The notes beneath the pieces are model-generated. The model was not told where the DNA came from and searched no databases. It saw only the letters and a list, made by a program, of their open reading frames with translations. The position numbers and the translations under genes are program-made. From Hevea brasiliensis (Eukaryota > Streptophyta > Magnoliopsida > Malpighiales > Euphorbiaceae), in assembly GCF_030052815.1 (NCBI RefSeq), contig NC_079495.1:34715987-34779986 (forward strand): a stretch of 64,000 nt of DNA, read 5' to 3'. This document shows positions 22,291 to 35,930 of this stretch, in pieces. Position 1 is the first letter of the stretch, and each line of letters opens with the position of its first letter.

Positions 22291-23047
22291 TGAGATATTC
22301 AATTTAATTTAATTATGTATATTTTATTTAATTGTTAAATAGTGATATGCATGATGGATGATCATGGAATATAAAAGACCAATGTGATTGGATTTATTTC
22401 TTTTATATTTCTTTCGGATTGTAAATTAATTAATTTATTTTAATTTATTTTGGGCATGTATTGTTAAGTTTCTAATAATTTTTGGGTTGTAATTTCATTT
22501 ATTTAAGTTCTTATAAAATTTGCCTTGGTATGCCAAGGATTACTATGTAATTAGATTGCAAGAAGTTCAAGGAGGTCAAGAGCATTGGTGGGACCAGTGG
22601 GAGGAATTCAAGATCAAGTGTTGATTATGTACTTCTTCAGCAACTCTTGTAAAATGAATGAATGAATTGCACCTAGGAATGCCCTAATTCAATTCTTGGT
22701 GGCGCAGAATTGAATCCCTTAGAAAGTCCATGATCATATCATATTTACTGCTTATTCATGAATGCATGAGATGTATGGGAATATATGCAATTATATGATA
22801 TATGCATGCTAAATGGATAATATGCAAAGTGAGACCTTAATAGTAATTTGGATGACCATAAAATCTTCCAAACAAATGATTAAGTTAGAAATGCTATAAT
22901 TAAAGTAATTATAACATGGGCCCTCCATTAGAGCAATTATTTTAAGAAATTTTAAATAGTTGCATGAGATGCAATCAATTTAAGAGATTTTCTTAAGAAT
23001 AATTGTTAAGCATGAGATGTTGTAAATATGTAAATGATTTGGTGGCC

Positions 23048-23260
23048 AATATTGGATGTACTTGAGGACATTAAAATTATTTGCATAATTACTGACTCAA
23101 TGGGATCAACTTAACTAATGCAAGATAAATCAATAATGGATGTACCTGAGATTTTGAGCATTAGGGGCTAGGTAAAGGATTGAACCTCACATGAGATGTG
23201 ATGGGCAAGGAGTTGCTCACTTATAGTTTATTGTATTTCCAATAATGGATGTACCTAAGG
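23048..23260 (+). repeat. Three dispersed 20-bp repeats in copia 3 leader
   Basis: AATATTGGATGTACTTGAGG, AATAATGGATGTACCTGAGA and AATAATGGATGTACCTAAGG at 23048, 23132 and 23241. The spacing is the same as in copia 2 (84 and 109 bp). Confidence 0.88.
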
Positions 23261-23461
23261 ATGATCAATAGAATTATAAGAATTCAATCATCCATTAGAA
23301 ATCCATCCAACTAGGATTTTCGTTTTCTACTTTGGAAGTGTAGGATTCACTAAGTTCGTGGGAGGACCAATTTGATTAAAAGACCATAATCATTTTGGTT
23401 AATTACTTGATACATTTACTAATTAATCTGGTTATTTTCTGCAGTTAATTTTCTGATAATA

Positions 23462-26115
23462 ATGAGCACAGAACAACCACCACCATCCAATATCCTTGCA
23501 AGCATATTTGATAGTAATAGGTTGACAGGACCTAATCTCTCTAATTGGCTAAGAAATTTGAAACTTGTCCTGAACCTTGAACATATAGGATATGTTCTAG
23601 ACTTCAATGTTCCTGGTCCCTTACCTCCAGAGGCCACTCCAGAGGAACATGAAACTTTGGACAAGTGGAAGGAGCATGATATGAGAGCTAAGTGTTATAT
23701 GCTTGTTTCCATGAGTAATGAGTTACAGAAGTAGCATGAGAACATGCAGAGTGCGAGTGAGATCCTCCTTCACCTACAAGAGTTGTATGGTGAGCACAGA
23801 AAGAATGCTAGGTATGAGATATTTAGACAACTGTTCCGCATGAGGATGTCTAAGGGACAGAATGTTGGGATCATGTCCACAAGATGATTCGGCTGATTGA
23901 GTAGTTGGAACATCTTGACTTCAACATGGGTTTCCAACTACAGACGGATTTGATCCTTCAGTCCCTTCCTGAATCTTTTGGGAATTTTGTGACAAATTTC
24001 CATATGACTAAATAGGAATGCACCTTAGCTGAATTACTCAACATGCTGCTTATTGCCCAAAAGAATATATCGAGCAATAAAGGAAAAGAGGTAGCTTTGA
24101 TTGCATCTTCTTCTGCCGAAAAGTCCAACAAGAAGAAGGGCAATAAGAAAAGAAACCTCAGATTCCTGGTCCTTCTAAGAAAATAGCTAAACAGAAAGGG
24201 AAGACTAAAGCTGATGGAGGTAAAGGAAAGTGTTTCCATTGCCAGAAGGATGGGCACTGGAAAAGGAACTGATCAGAGTATCTTGCTTCTCTGAAGGACA
24301 AGAAGGATACACCTTCGGAAGGTATGTCCATATCTTGTTATTTAGATTCTGATGATACTCATAGTTCATCTACAGGTTGGGTTTTAGATACTGGTGCCAA
24401 TTCTCACATTTCTAATGATATGCAGAAACTAGCAAATAGTAGCAGCTTGCGCTCTCAAGATGTTAGAGGTCGGATTGGCAATTGCTCAACTGTTGAAGCT
24501 TTAGCCATAGGATCTAAATCTTTTTACATGTTTGGACATGTTTTGTGTTTGGATAATATTTTATATGTACCTGATGCTTTTAAGAACATCATTTCGATAT
24601 CTAGTTTGACTAGAAATGGCTATGAATTTCAGTTCACAGATGATGTTTGCAATATTTATTTTGGAAATAAATATGTTGGTTCGGGTTATATGAATGATGG
24701 TCTTTATTATTTGGATAATAATGACAAACACAAAATGAATTCAAGTGATCTAAATGAATGCAATGCCATGGTGAAAACCAACTCAAGTTCAAAATATATT
24801 TGGCACTTAAGATTTTATCATGTTGCAGAAGATAGGATTGCAAAATTGGAGAAAATGGGGATTTTATCCTCATTGGGCTCTGAGCCTAATCCAACTTGTG
24901 AATCTTGCCTTCAGGGCAAAATGACTAGATCACCCTTTGTTGGACAAGGACTAAGGGCTGAAAATATTTTGGAGCTAATACATAGTGATGTATGTGGTCC
25001 ATTTAAGGAAATGGCTAGAGACGGTTTTCATTATTTTATTACCTTTACTGATGATAAATCAAGGTTTGGGTATTTGTATTTGATGAAATACAAACATGAA
25101 TCCTTTGAAAAATTCAAAGAATTTAAATCTGAAGTAGAAAATCAAACAGGAAAGAGTATTAAAGCTCTTCGATTAGATCATGGAGGTGAATATTTAAGTA
25201 CTGAATTTGATGAATACTTGAGAGAGCACGACATTGTTTCCCAGCTGACTCCTCTAGGAATGCCACAACTTAATGGTGTATCTGAAAGGAGAAATCATAC
25301 CCTATTAGATATGGTACGTAGTATGATGAGCTATACTGATATGCCAATCTCCTTTTGGGGATTTGCATTAGAATCTGCTTTGTATATTCTGAATAGGATT
25401 CCATCAAAATCAGTTTCTTCCACACCTTATGAGATATGGCATAGAAGAAAACCAAGTCTTAAGCATGTTAAGATTTGGGGTTGTCCAACTTGTATCAAAA
25501 AGCTGAACATTGATAAATTAGAAACCATATCAGAAAAATGTCGATTTGTTAGATATCCAAAAGATAGTTTTGGATATTATTTTTATTTGCCTACTTCACA
25601 AAAGGTTGTGATAAGTAGAGATGCCACATTTCTTGAACAACAGTTTGTTCAAGAAGGAGGCAAAGGAAGGCAAATAGAGTTGGAATTGGAGAATTCTGAC
25701 CAACCAACAGATCAGATTGATATAGATCTATCTAATCAACCTACACCCATTAATGAAACATCTACAGCTATTCCTCGTAGAACAACCAGGGTATCTCACC
25801 CACTAGTGAGATATGGTTTCCTTCATGAAGAAGAACAAGAGTTGTCTGCTCATAAAGAAGTAGATCATGGAGATGATTCACTTACCTATGAAGAAGCTAT
25901 ATCAGATATAGACTCTTTCAAATGGATTGATGCTATGAAATATGAATTTGATTCCATGTATAAGAATCAAGTTTGGCATCTTGTTGAACCACTTGAAGGT
26001 ATTGTACCTATAGGGAACAAATGGGTTTTCAAGAAGAAAATTTGTTCTGATGGAAAGGTAGAGACCTATAAGGCAAGGCTAGTAGCGAAAGGGTTTCGCC
26101 AAAGACAAGGAATCG
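23462..26115 (+). pseudogene. Copia 3 polyprotein, N-terminal part: gag, protease, integrase, start of RT
   Basis: Gag starts MSTEQPPPSNIL and has a stop at 23732-23734 (LQK-stop), a frameshift near 23865, a stop near 24010 and another frameshift near 24150. From 24324 a single open frame of about 600 codons runs to the gypsy insertion. It holds protease DTG (24387-24395) and integrase with Asp (24987), Asp (25176) and Glu (25284) all kept. The zinc-finger motif is partly changed (LRFYHV). RT begins near 25900 and is cut after GFRQRQGI. The open frame runs a few codons into the gypsy LTR, which is accidental. Confidence 0.92.
26111..26115. repeat. Target-site duplication of gypsy A-outer (AATCG), left copy
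   Basis: AATCG at 26111-26115 is repeated exactly at 49690-49694. Joining the flanks restores the RT reading [11 protein letters not shown]. Confidence 0.95.
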
Positions 26116-26769
26116 TGTCACACCTTACCCCTCTGTAAGGCATAACATGATCCCGTAGAATACTTAATGAACTACCGAACTTCACCTACCGATAACTCAT
26201 TAAGTACCCTACAAGGGATTTTAAAACCATTTTCTTACATTTTGGAAGTGGTGAGCATTTTGGTAGGAATTAAAAACCATTTATTCAAAGTTTATATACT
26301 AGTAAAAATTTTTGTCCATTTTAATTTTGTCGCATATTTTATAAAAATTTTGACTGAGTTCCGTTTGTATTCGGAGAAAACAGTTCTTCAAATACCTAAA
26401 AAAAACACTTCCAATAATTTTCTCAACTCCCAACCTCCAATAAATCTCAAATCAATTCAATTCAATTCACTTCAAAATAATTTTACAATCCAAATCAAAA
26501 TTTATCTTCTCAAAATATTTAATAACTTCATTCACAAGGCATAAAGTATGAAATTCACAAGTACAAATACTAATTTACAGAAGGAAATCCAAAAATAATA
26601 TTATTACAATTTATTTTACAACTGCTCAACTTTACATTGATACATACAACATTTCTACATTTACATCAAAATTAACTATGAGGGTATAAAATAATACCCG
26701 TACAAACAGACCGGTGTAGTCCTCAATTCAATAGCAGCTCACTCTGCTGCTTTTTCCTTGCTCTTATTT

Positions 26770-26811
26770 GCGACAGCAAAATAAGCTATCACTGAGTATA
26801 AAAATACTCAG
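26770..26811 (-). other. Paired R-region hairpins, A-outer left LTR
   Basis: In minus sense, hairpin 1 is CTGAGTAT-TTTT-ATACTCAG (26811-26792). Hairpin 2 is GTGATAGC with GCTGTCGC (26792-26770), paired using two G-U pairs. CACCACT precedes it, and AATAAA follows about 175 nt later. Confidence 0.6.
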
Positions 26812-28993
26812 TGGTGCACAATAAAAATTTTAAATACAATACATAAATCATTCATTGCCAAAACATAATTTAAATATTTCTCAATCACATTTCACAATTA
26901 TCAAAACTCAGAATAACACAATTTAGTCAAATAATTTAACAAACACAGTGTTGCCAAAATCATACACAACTTAAGCCATGACACAAAATTTCCGATCAAT
27001 GCCGTGTTGTACACCACGACAAAGCAATCTACAACCCCATTAATCGAAATCAATAAGGGAGGTGGCTAGCTAGCTAATGAGTACTCATCCGATCTCAACC
27101 TCAACTGGCAAGCCAGAGAGGGAGGAAAATAAACGATCTCAACCCCATAAATGGAGGAGGAATAATGTGATACTGTCAGGCTAAGTGTGAACACAAAATC
27201 AATTCAAAACAATTTATTTAAATAATTTATGAGAAATCTGATCAATTTCCAAAATCATAATTGCCATTATAAAATGGCAACACAGTACACAATTAATCAG
27301 AGAAGTCAAATTTTTGAGAATAAAATATTTAAATAAGAATTATTGTGCACAGACCTGACGTGAGTCGCCTCTAGGCCTTGACTCAGTCTCTTAGAGCTTC
27401 CAAGCCTTTTTCCGCTGAAACACACAGTTTCACAGTGTTTCAGTACCATAACTTAGCATAATTCCAAAATAAATTTAACTTCACTTTTGCCTAGCTTTAA
27501 TGTGCTAAATTCGACGTTCTCAAAATTTTTGTGTTTCGGGTTACTATTCACTACACTATTCAAGTCAAATTGTTGACTTTTTGAGGCTTGATAGGTATGG
27601 GAACTCCAACTTCACCCACATACCACATTTTGGTCATTAAATTTGTTGGTTTTGGTCATTTTCCCAAAACTTAAGTCCTTTGGGCAAAATTGCCAAATTT
27701 TCAGTTTTGGTACCTTAGGTTGCACTGTTCCATTGGTCATTTTACTGTTGGAATTTGGCAAAACTTTCTTCGTAGAAAATGTTCCCTATTGTCTTAAGTT
27801 TATACTCCTTTTTGAATCACTCCAATTGGAGTTTTGTAGCTCAAGTTATGGCCATTTGAACCATGGCTGCCGGATTGGACACAACCTAGATTTTCTGGGC
27901 AACTTTGGTGCTGGCAGTTTTGGGTCACCAACTTGGGGTGGCCAAATGACTTGGTTGCTGGCAGAATTTGGGTTTGTGTTCTTCATGAAAGTTTTAGGTC
28001 TATATCTCACCTAACCACTGATAAAATTTCAGGTCATTTTGACCTACCTAGCTCGATTTATGACCAAATAAACAAACACTGTTCATTTGGTCAGTTTGTA
28101 CAGGGCAGCCTGCAATTTTCCAACTTTGGTCAATTTGTTCACTAGGTTTTGGTCACTTTTTGGGCATGCTTCCTAAATGAAAATTGTGTCATTTTATGTC
28201 TATTTTCATCCCTAATTGGTCCCATATCAATTGGACTTGTAAAATTTCATTTTTGGTCCTTCAAAGCTAACTTGGTCATGCTGCTAGCAGCATGACCACA
28301 CTCCCTCCGAATTTGATTTTAGTTCCAACCATTCCAACACAACTCATTTGGTCACAAATGATCATTTTTCACTTCACAATAGGTTAAACATATCATTTAC
28401 CCATTTCTCCAAATTTTTGCCTCAAAACCCTAGGTCTCCAAACCCTAACCACACTAAATTGTTGCATTTAATCACATTTAAGCATTTCAATCTTACTACC
28501 ACTTTCATACAAGCTTACTAACACATTTAATTCATTCAAAACACATCATACTCTCATACATCCATGGCTGACCAAAATTTCATTTTGGTCCTCCCCACAT
28601 ATTTTTATTTCATTTCATTAGTTTCTAAGTTCATTTAAGTAACTAAATATGCATTTAAAGTAGAAAATTGAATGTCAGCATACTAACCTTTCTTAGAACT
28701 TCAAATCTCTATCTTTTGTTCTTCTTTCTTCTTTAAATCTTCTTCTTAAGTTGAGATAACAAGCTCTAGTAAGGTTTTTATGGGAGTTATTAAGGTTAAG
28801 TGAAGAAATTAAAGCTTGAGTGCAAGCTTTAATGGAGGATTAGCAATGGAGAAATGAGGGAGAGAGTGAGGCGGCACTTAGGGAACAAAGAGAGCTTTTT
28901 GTTTTTTTTTTTTCTTTTCTTTTCTTTTATCTATTTTAGCTTATGGAAGACCCCAAAAAATCAATTTAATTAAGTTATTAATTATAACATTTA

Positions 28994-29026
28994 TGGCATC
29001 ATGCATGATGTCATGCATGATGTCAT
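28994..29026 (-). promoter_or_regulatory. TGACATCA/TGATGTCA dyad, A-outer left LTR
   Basis: TGGCATCATGC followed by ATGATGTCATGC and ATGATGTCAT on the plus strand. These are overlapping palindromes at the place where the other gypsy LTRs carry theirs. Confidence 0.45.
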
Positions 29027-29631
29027 CTCCCTACACCATTTTCATTTTCTTTCTTTTTTTTTCTTTTTTTTTTTCTATTAGTTCTTTAATTTAATTCTCG
29101 ACTCTGAAATTTTCTTTTCTCTGATTTTATTTGATAGTTAGATCAGGAGTCAGCTCTCGGGGTCAATTGACCAAATTGCCCCTCGCCGGTTTATCTCGGT
29201 TTGCAAATAATTCAATATTTCTTCCGGCTCCCTGACTTAATTATTTGACTGACTTAACAGTCCTTTTTCGTGATTTTCTCTTTTTCACTGTGTTCGTAAG
29301 GGTCCTAAGGACTGCAACATCACATTTTACGGTTCGAAATTTGAGTTTAAAATGACTTCGCAGTAGTTCCCGAAAAGGTCACCCATCGCTGTGACTCTCG
29401 GCTCGTTTAACCTCTTATGTTCTATTTTTCTTATTTATACTTAACTAATTGAACATTACTAATTATTTGGGTTTATGGCTTCTCTAATTGACTTAAGTGT
29501 GGTTCTAATCCCCTTAATTGTCCGGACCGACTCCGGTCACCGGAACAGTGAAATATACCAGGCTATACCAATAGGGGTGTTACAATTCTCCCCCCCTTAA
29601 AATAATTTTTGTCTCGAAATTTTACCTGGTA

Positions 29632-32600
29632 TCAATCTCTGAACAGCTGTGGGTGCTGTCTCCTCATGTCCTCCTCTCGTTCCCAAGTAGCTTCTTGGCC
29701 CGAATGATGGTTCCACAGCACTTTTACCAATGGTATCTGCTTGTTCCATAGTTGCTTCACCTCATAAGTCAGAATCTTTATGGGTTCTTACTCATATGTG
29801 AGGTCTGGATTCACCTCAATTTCTTCTAGTGGTAGTACATGAGATGGGTCTGATCGATACCTCCTCAACATCGACACATGGAAGACGTTATGTATCTTCT
29901 CCAACTCTGGAGGTAATGCCAACCGATATGCCAAAGGACCCACTCTTTCCAGAACCTCATAAGGCCCAATGAAGCGAGGACTCAGTTTCCCTTTTCTACT
30001 GAATCTCATAATCCTCTTCCAAGGAGAAACCTTGAGGAAAACTATCTCACCCACTGCATACTCAATATCCCTTCTTTTCAAATCAATATAGGACTTCTGA
30101 CGGTCTGATGCAGTTTTAAGTCGATCTCTGATTACCCTGATCTTCTCCTAAGTTTGCTAAACAATTTTGGGTCCAATCATCTTTCTTTCGCCCACGTAAT
30201 CCCAACACAACGGGGTTCTACATTTTCTGCCATAAAAAGCTTCATATGGAGGCATCCCAATGCTTGATTGGTAGCTGTTGTTGTAAGCAAACTCAATCAA
30301 AGGCAAGTGTGTATCCCAACTACCCTCAAACTCAATCACACAAGCCCGTAGCATGTCCTTCAAGATCTGAATTACTCTCTCAGACTGGCCATCTGTCTAT
30401 GGGTGGAATGCAGTACTGAAGTTAAATCTAGTTCCTAGGGCTCTCTGAAGACTACCCTAGAATCTAGAAGTGAACCTAGGATCTCTGTCTGATACAATGG
30501 ATACTGGCACTCCATGAAGCCTCACAATCTCATTGATGTACAACCTGGCCAATCTATCTAAACTGTAGTCCATTCGGACTGGCAAAAAATGAGCAGACTT
30601 AGTCAGTCTGTCGACAATGACCCATACTGCATCATGACTCTTCTGTGTCTTTGGAAGTCCCATTACAAAATCCATCGTTATTCTTTCCCATTTTCATTCT
30701 GGCACTAGTAGTGGATGTAACAACCTAGTGGGTACTTGATGCTCTGCCTTTACTTGCTGACAAGTTAGGCATTTAGATACAAACTCTGCCACATCTCTCT
30801 TCATACCCATCCATCAGTAATGCTCCTTTAGCCCTCTAAACATTTTTGTACCACCAGGGTGCATGGCAAAAGGAGACTCATGTGCTTCCTTCAAAATGAT
30901 CTGCCTCAATTCAACATCATTAAGAACACATATTCTACCCTGGTGTAGCAGTAGACCATCATCTCTAATTGAAAACTCTGGTTTCTTGCCCTGTCTGACT
31001 TCTTCCAACAGCTTCTGATACTTTCATCATTCTGAGCAGCCATGCTGATCTGATCAATCAACACTGGCTGTACATGCCATGCAACTGCTGTCTACCCATC
31101 ATCATTAATCTCTAAGCTGGCATGCAGTGATCTTAACTCATGCACCAAAGACAAAGGAGTAACCCGTAGACTTGCCATAGTCTTGCGACTTAAGGCGTCA
31201 GCCACAACATTAGCTTTCTCTGGCTGATAGTCTATTAGACAATCATAGTCTTTTATTAACTCTAACCATCTCCTCTATCTCAAATTCAACTCTTTCTGGG
31301 TGCCCAAATACTTCAAACTCTTATGATCTGTGTAGATGTAGCACTTCTCCCCATACAAATAATGTCTCCAGATCTTAAGAGCAAACACAATAGCTACAAG
31401 CCCCAAATCATGTGTTGGATAATTCCTCTCATGCGGTTTTAGCTGGCGCGATGCATAGGCAATAACATTTCGATCTTGCATCAACACACAACCTAACCCA
31501 TTGTGAGAAGCATCGCTGTAAACTGTATATTCTTTACCCAGTGTAGGTAAAGTCAGGACTGGAGCCTCAGTCAAACATCTTTTCAATTCATCAAAACTTT
31601 GCTCGCATTTGTCCGTCCACTGAAATTTCACATCCTTTCTAAGTAGCTTGGTCAATGGAGATGCCAACATGGAGAATCCCTTCACAAATCGACGGTAGTA
31701 TCCATTAACTTGAACTGCGAATCTCTGTGACATTTCTGAGTGGCTTCCAATTAAGGACAGCTTCAATCTTGCTAAGATCTACCTTAATACCCTCTGCTGA
31801 TACTATGTGCCCCAACAAGGATATCTCCTTCAGCCAAAATTCACATTTCGACAATTTGGCGTATAGCTATTTCTCCCTCAAAGTCTGTAGTACAATCTGC
31901 AGATGTCTATCATGCTCTTCTGCATTCCTCGAATAGACCAATATATCATCGATAAATACCACAACAAACTCGTCGAGGTATGGTCTGAAGATAGTGTTCA
32001 TCAGATCCATAAAAGCAGCCGGAGCATTAGTTAACTCGAATGGCATGACCAAGAACTCATAATGGCCATAGCGGGTTCTGAAGGCAGTTTTAGGAATACT
32101 CTGCTCTTGTACTTTCAGCTGATAATAACCTGATCTCAGGTCAATTTTGGAGAACACAGTTGCACCTCTCAACTAATCAAATAAGTCATCAATGCAGGGC
32201 AATGGGTATCTGTTCTTTATTGTCACCTTATTCAACTGCTGATAGTCAATGCATAACGGGAGAGTGCCATCCTTCTTCTTTACAAACAATACTGGCGCTC
32301 CCCAAGGTGACACACTAGGGCGGATAAAGCCCTTATCAAGCAGCTCTTGCAATTGTACTTTCAATTCTTTTAGTTCTGCTGGTGCCATTTTGTATGGCAT
32401 TATGGAGATTAGGTCCACACCAGGCATAACATCAATTTCAAACTGCACTTCTCTTTCTGGAGGTAATCCTGGCAATTCATCAGGAAATACATCTGGAAAG
32501 TCACATCTGATAGGAATGTCCTCGTCTTTGGACTCCCCACTTGAGTGTCTATCACATGTGCCAAGTATGCCTCATACCCTTTTCTAATCATTTTTACGGC

Positions 32601-34258
32601 GGTCAAAATGAAATGATGTTTGAAGGCAATAACTGCCTCTCCCCGTGTATTACTACATAACCATACTGAGGAAAACCAAAAGTGAATGTCTTGATCTCTG
32701 ATCAATCATGGCGTGATGCCTGGCTAACGAATCCATGCCTAAGATAATGTCATAATCTCTGAAGGGCATTTCTATTAAATCAGATAGAAAAGTGTGTCCT
32801 TGGATCACCAAAGGACAGTCGCTATATAGCCTTTTTTCCCAGACCTCCTGGCCTAATGGACTAGTTACTAGCACATCATAGTCCATTGGTACACACTAAA
32901 TAGCAGTAGAACACATCACATTAGCACTAACATATGAATGTGTGGAGCCAGGATCAAATAACACATGTACATCTTGGTCAAGGATGGAAAAATTACCAGC
33001 TACTACGTCTGATGTTTCAGCCTCCTCCCTCTGACGCATGGTATACACTCACGGTAGTGCGCCACTGAGTGCTGTTTAATAGTGCTTTGATTTCCAGGAG
33101 TGTTACCAGGACCCCTACCTCTGCCTCTACCTCTAGCAGCTGACTGTGACCCTCTAGGTGCAGAGACTTGGGCTGATCCTTCAGATGTAGTAGAAGGTCC
33201 AGACCGGCGCGGACTAGTGCAATCCTTAGCGAAATGTTCACTCCCTCCACAGTTAAAACATGCATCGGTAGCTTTGAAACAAACCCCACCATCTGTTCTA
33301 CCACAAGTTTCACACTGCCATACTGATAGAGCTCCTCGGGCGCTGCTTTGGTCTTACTGCATCGGGTGGTCTTTGGCGTAAAATCGCCTCTGCTCGATCT
33401 ACAGGAGCTGGATCCCCCAAACTGTTTCCTATTTCCAGAACCACTCTCAGATGCTTGTCCTGTATTCTTTTCAGTCTTTTCTTTCTCTTGTGTACCCTTC
33501 TTCACTACCCCTTCTGATTCTATTCTTTCCAATTCCAGGGCTTGTGAAATCAGCTCAGCGAAATTCTGATGTCGGAAACCCATGACTTGCATCCTCAAAT
33601 TCGGCCTTAACCCAGACTCAAACCTCTTACATCTATCTCTGGGGGTGGAGACAAAACTTCCAGCATAGTGGCTTAGCCTTGAGAAGTCTCTCTCATACTC
33701 TGCTATGGTTCTGTCCCCTTGTTTCAAACTCAAAAATTCTTGTAATTTCATATCTACATACGCATCAGGAACCCATTTCTGCCTGAATTCCCTCAGGAAG
33801 TCTGTCCATGTCAGCACAGGTGGCTCAACCAGGCTGTGGGAGATGGTCTTCCACCATTCATATGCATCCCCTTGGAGAAGAGATACTGAATACTCAAATT
33901 TTAATTCTTCAGTACACTGCAGCTTTCTGAAAACCCGTTCCATTCTTTTCAACCACTGTTCTGCCTCCAGTGGATCCACAGTGCCTTTAAACTCAGTGGC
34001 CCCAAATTTCATCAATTTTTCATATTGCCGAGCTAAGGGTTGTGGTTGTGCTACAGGTACTTGCACCTGAGCTTGGGGTGGCACATTAGCCGCCATTTGC
34101 TGGAAAAACGTAGCCATCTGCTGTACAAACTGAGCAGGGAATTGCGGTGCAAGAGTAGGAGCTGGAGTAGCCAACCCACTCACGTTCTGGAGTGCTGGGG
34201 CTTCCCCTTGAACCTCAGCCTCAACAGATTGTTCTTCGGAATGATCTCCTCCTTCCAT
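29632..34258 (-). pseudogene. Gypsy A-outer gag-pol polyprotein (broken)
   Basis: Gag starts MEGGDHSEEQSVEAEV at 34258 and carries a retrotransposon gag core (MERVFRKLQ, AYEWWKT, FRQKWVPDAY, SLKQGDRTIAEYERDF). The frame is lost near 33370, so the last part of the 413-residue frame is not gag sequence. Protease DPGSTHSY is near 32950. RT 32475-31867 has [10 protein letters not shown] (31956-31945) and a stop after DDLFD. RNase H follows at 31766-31275 ([22 protein letters not shown]). Integrase 31008-30157 keeps [22 protein letters not shown] and GQSERVIQ. The end has a GPYEVLERVGPLAYRL domain and a chromodomain-like tail. More than ten stops or shifts make it inactive. Confidence 0.92.
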
Positions 34259-34426
34259 TCCGTTTTCCCAAATTTCTACTTCCTGAGATCAAACACAAGG
34301 AGGTTGACCTCCGTTAGTGCATATTCATGATGTAAATATGTCATATGTATCAATTAAAGACAGTTGAGCAATTGTACTTATCAATAAAATATTCATACAC
34401 ATAGTCAAAATTTATTGAAAAACCAT

Positions 34427-34438
34427 GCCCTGATACCA
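34427..34438 (-). other. Primer-binding site of gypsy A-outer
   Basis: The minus strand reads TGGTATCAGGGC, one mismatch to the initiator-Met tRNA complement, eight bases from the LTR end. About 170 bp of leader (34259-34426) separate it from gag, with nothing else visible. Confidence 0.85.
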
Positions 34439-35100
34439 CTAAAACATGTCACACCTTACCCCTCTGTAAGGCATAACATGATCCCGTAGAATACTTAATG
34501 AACTACCGAACTTCACCTACCGATAACTCATTAAGTATCCTACAAGGGATTTTAAAACCATTTTTTTACATTTTGGAAGTGGTGAGCATTTTGGTAGGAA
34601 TTAAAAACCATTTATTCAAAGTTTAAATACTAGTAAAAATTTTTGTCCATTTTAATTTTGCCACAAATTTTATAAAAATTTTGACAGAGTTCCGTTTATA
34701 TTCGGAGAAAACAGTTCTTCAAATACCTAAAAAAAACACTTCCAATAATTTTCTCAACTCCCAACCTCCAATAAATCTCAAATCAATTCAATTCAATTAA
34801 CTTCAAAATAATTTCACAATCCAAATCAAAATTTATCGTCTCAAAATATTTAATAACTTCATTCACAAGGCATAAAGTATGAAATTCATAAGTACAAATA
34901 TTAATTTACAGAAGGAAATCCAAAAATAATATTATTATAATTTATTTTACAACTGCTCAACTTTAGGTTGATACATACAACATTTCTATATTTATATCAA
35001 AATTAACTATGAGGGTATAAAATAATACCCGTACAAACAGACCGGTGTAGTCCTCAATTCAATAGCAGCTCACTCTGCTGCTTTTTCCTTGCTCTTATCT

Positions 35101-35142
35101 GTGACAGCAAAATAAGCTATCGCTGAGTATAAAAATACTCAA
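35101..35142 (-). other. Paired R-region hairpins, A-outer right LTR
   Basis: The same two stems as in the left LTR, each weakened by one change. Because U3-R of the 5' LTR drives expression, this copy would head the genomic RNA of A-outer. Confidence 0.5.
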
Positions 35143-35930
35143 TGGTGCACAATAAAAATTTTAAATACAATACATAAATCATTCATTGCCAAAACATAAT
35201 TTAAATATTTCTCAATCACATTTCACAATTATCAAAACTCAGAATAACACAATTTAGTCAAATAATTTAACAAACACAGTGTTGCCAAAATCATACACAA
35301 CTTAAGCCATGACACAAAATTTCCGATCAATGCTGTGTTGTACACCACGACAAAGCAATCTACAACCCCATTAATCGAAATTAATGAGGGAGGTGGCTAG
35401 CTAGCTAATGAGTACTCATCCGATCTCAACCTCAATTGGCAAGCCAGAGAGGGAGGAAAATAAACGATCTCAACCCCATAAATGGAGGAGGAATAATGTG
35501 ATACTGTCAGGCCAAGTGTGAACACAAAATCAATTCGAAATAATTTATTTAAATAATTTATGAGAAATTTGATCAATTTCCAAAGTCATAATTGCGATTA
35601 TAAAATGGCAACACAGTACATAATTAATCACAGAAGTCAAATTTTTGAGAATAAAATATTTAAACAAGAATTATTGTGCACAGACCTGACGTGAGTCGCC
35701 TCTAGGCCTTGACTCAGTCTCTCAGAGCTTTCAAGCCTTTTTCCGCTGAAACACACAGTTTCACAGTGTTTCAGTACCATAACTTAGCATAATTCCAAAA
35801 CAAAGTTAACTTCACTTTTGCCTAGCTTTAATGAGCTAAATTCAACGTTCTCGAAATTTTTGTGTTTCGGCTTACTATTCACTATACTATTCAAGTCAAA
35901 TTGTTGACTTTTTGAGGCTTGATAGGTATG

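Larger units (their letters stand above)
21692..23461 (+). other. Non-coding leader of copia 3
   Basis: The same plan as copia 2: a 35-bp repeat array at 21950-22290, three 20-bp repeats at 23048-23067, 23132-23151 and 23241-23260, and a 3' splice-site-like TTATTTTCTGCAG ending at 23444, 17 bases before the gag ATG. No protein gene is supported. Confidence 0.8.
26116..29584 (-). repeat. 3' LTR of gypsy A-outer (left), 3469 bp
   Basis: On the plus strand it starts TGTCACACCTTACC and ends AGGGGTGTTACA. A polypurine tract lies at its right edge (minus strand AAGGGGGGGAGAAT, 29585-29598). It carries the paired hairpins (26770-26811), an AATAAA in minus sense at 26615-26610, the GGCCATAACTTGAG modules, the TGACATCA dyad (28994-29026), and the CCGG-rich box near 29519-29550. 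The open frame at 27643-28014 is antisense and recurs in every A LTR; I do not take it as a gene. Confidence 0.95.

Noticed and set aside
26167..26544. 125-codon frame at the left edge of A-outer (related frames at 36170 and 44498)
   Set aside because: AT-rich U5 sequence of the LTR on the wrong strand, with no domain and different lengths in each copy.
27643..28014. Open frame of 123 codons, recurring at 37462-37833, in parts at 45892-46158 and 47627-48258, and in diverged form at 52653-52871 and 59081-59407
   Set aside because: It is antisense to the gypsy elements inside the LTR, shortened or broken in several copies, and follows from the conserved nucleotide modules. I found no sign of selection on codons, though a dN/dS test would settle it.
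29585..29600. C7 run as a possible G-quadruplex
   Set aside because: A single G-run on the minus strand; it is the polypurine tract beside the LTR, and no further G-runs are near.
33100..33381. Plus-strand open frames over gypsy gag (also 42909-43103 and 54185-54607)
   Set aside because: Shadows of low-complexity, proline- and glycine-rich gag sequence read on the wrong strand.
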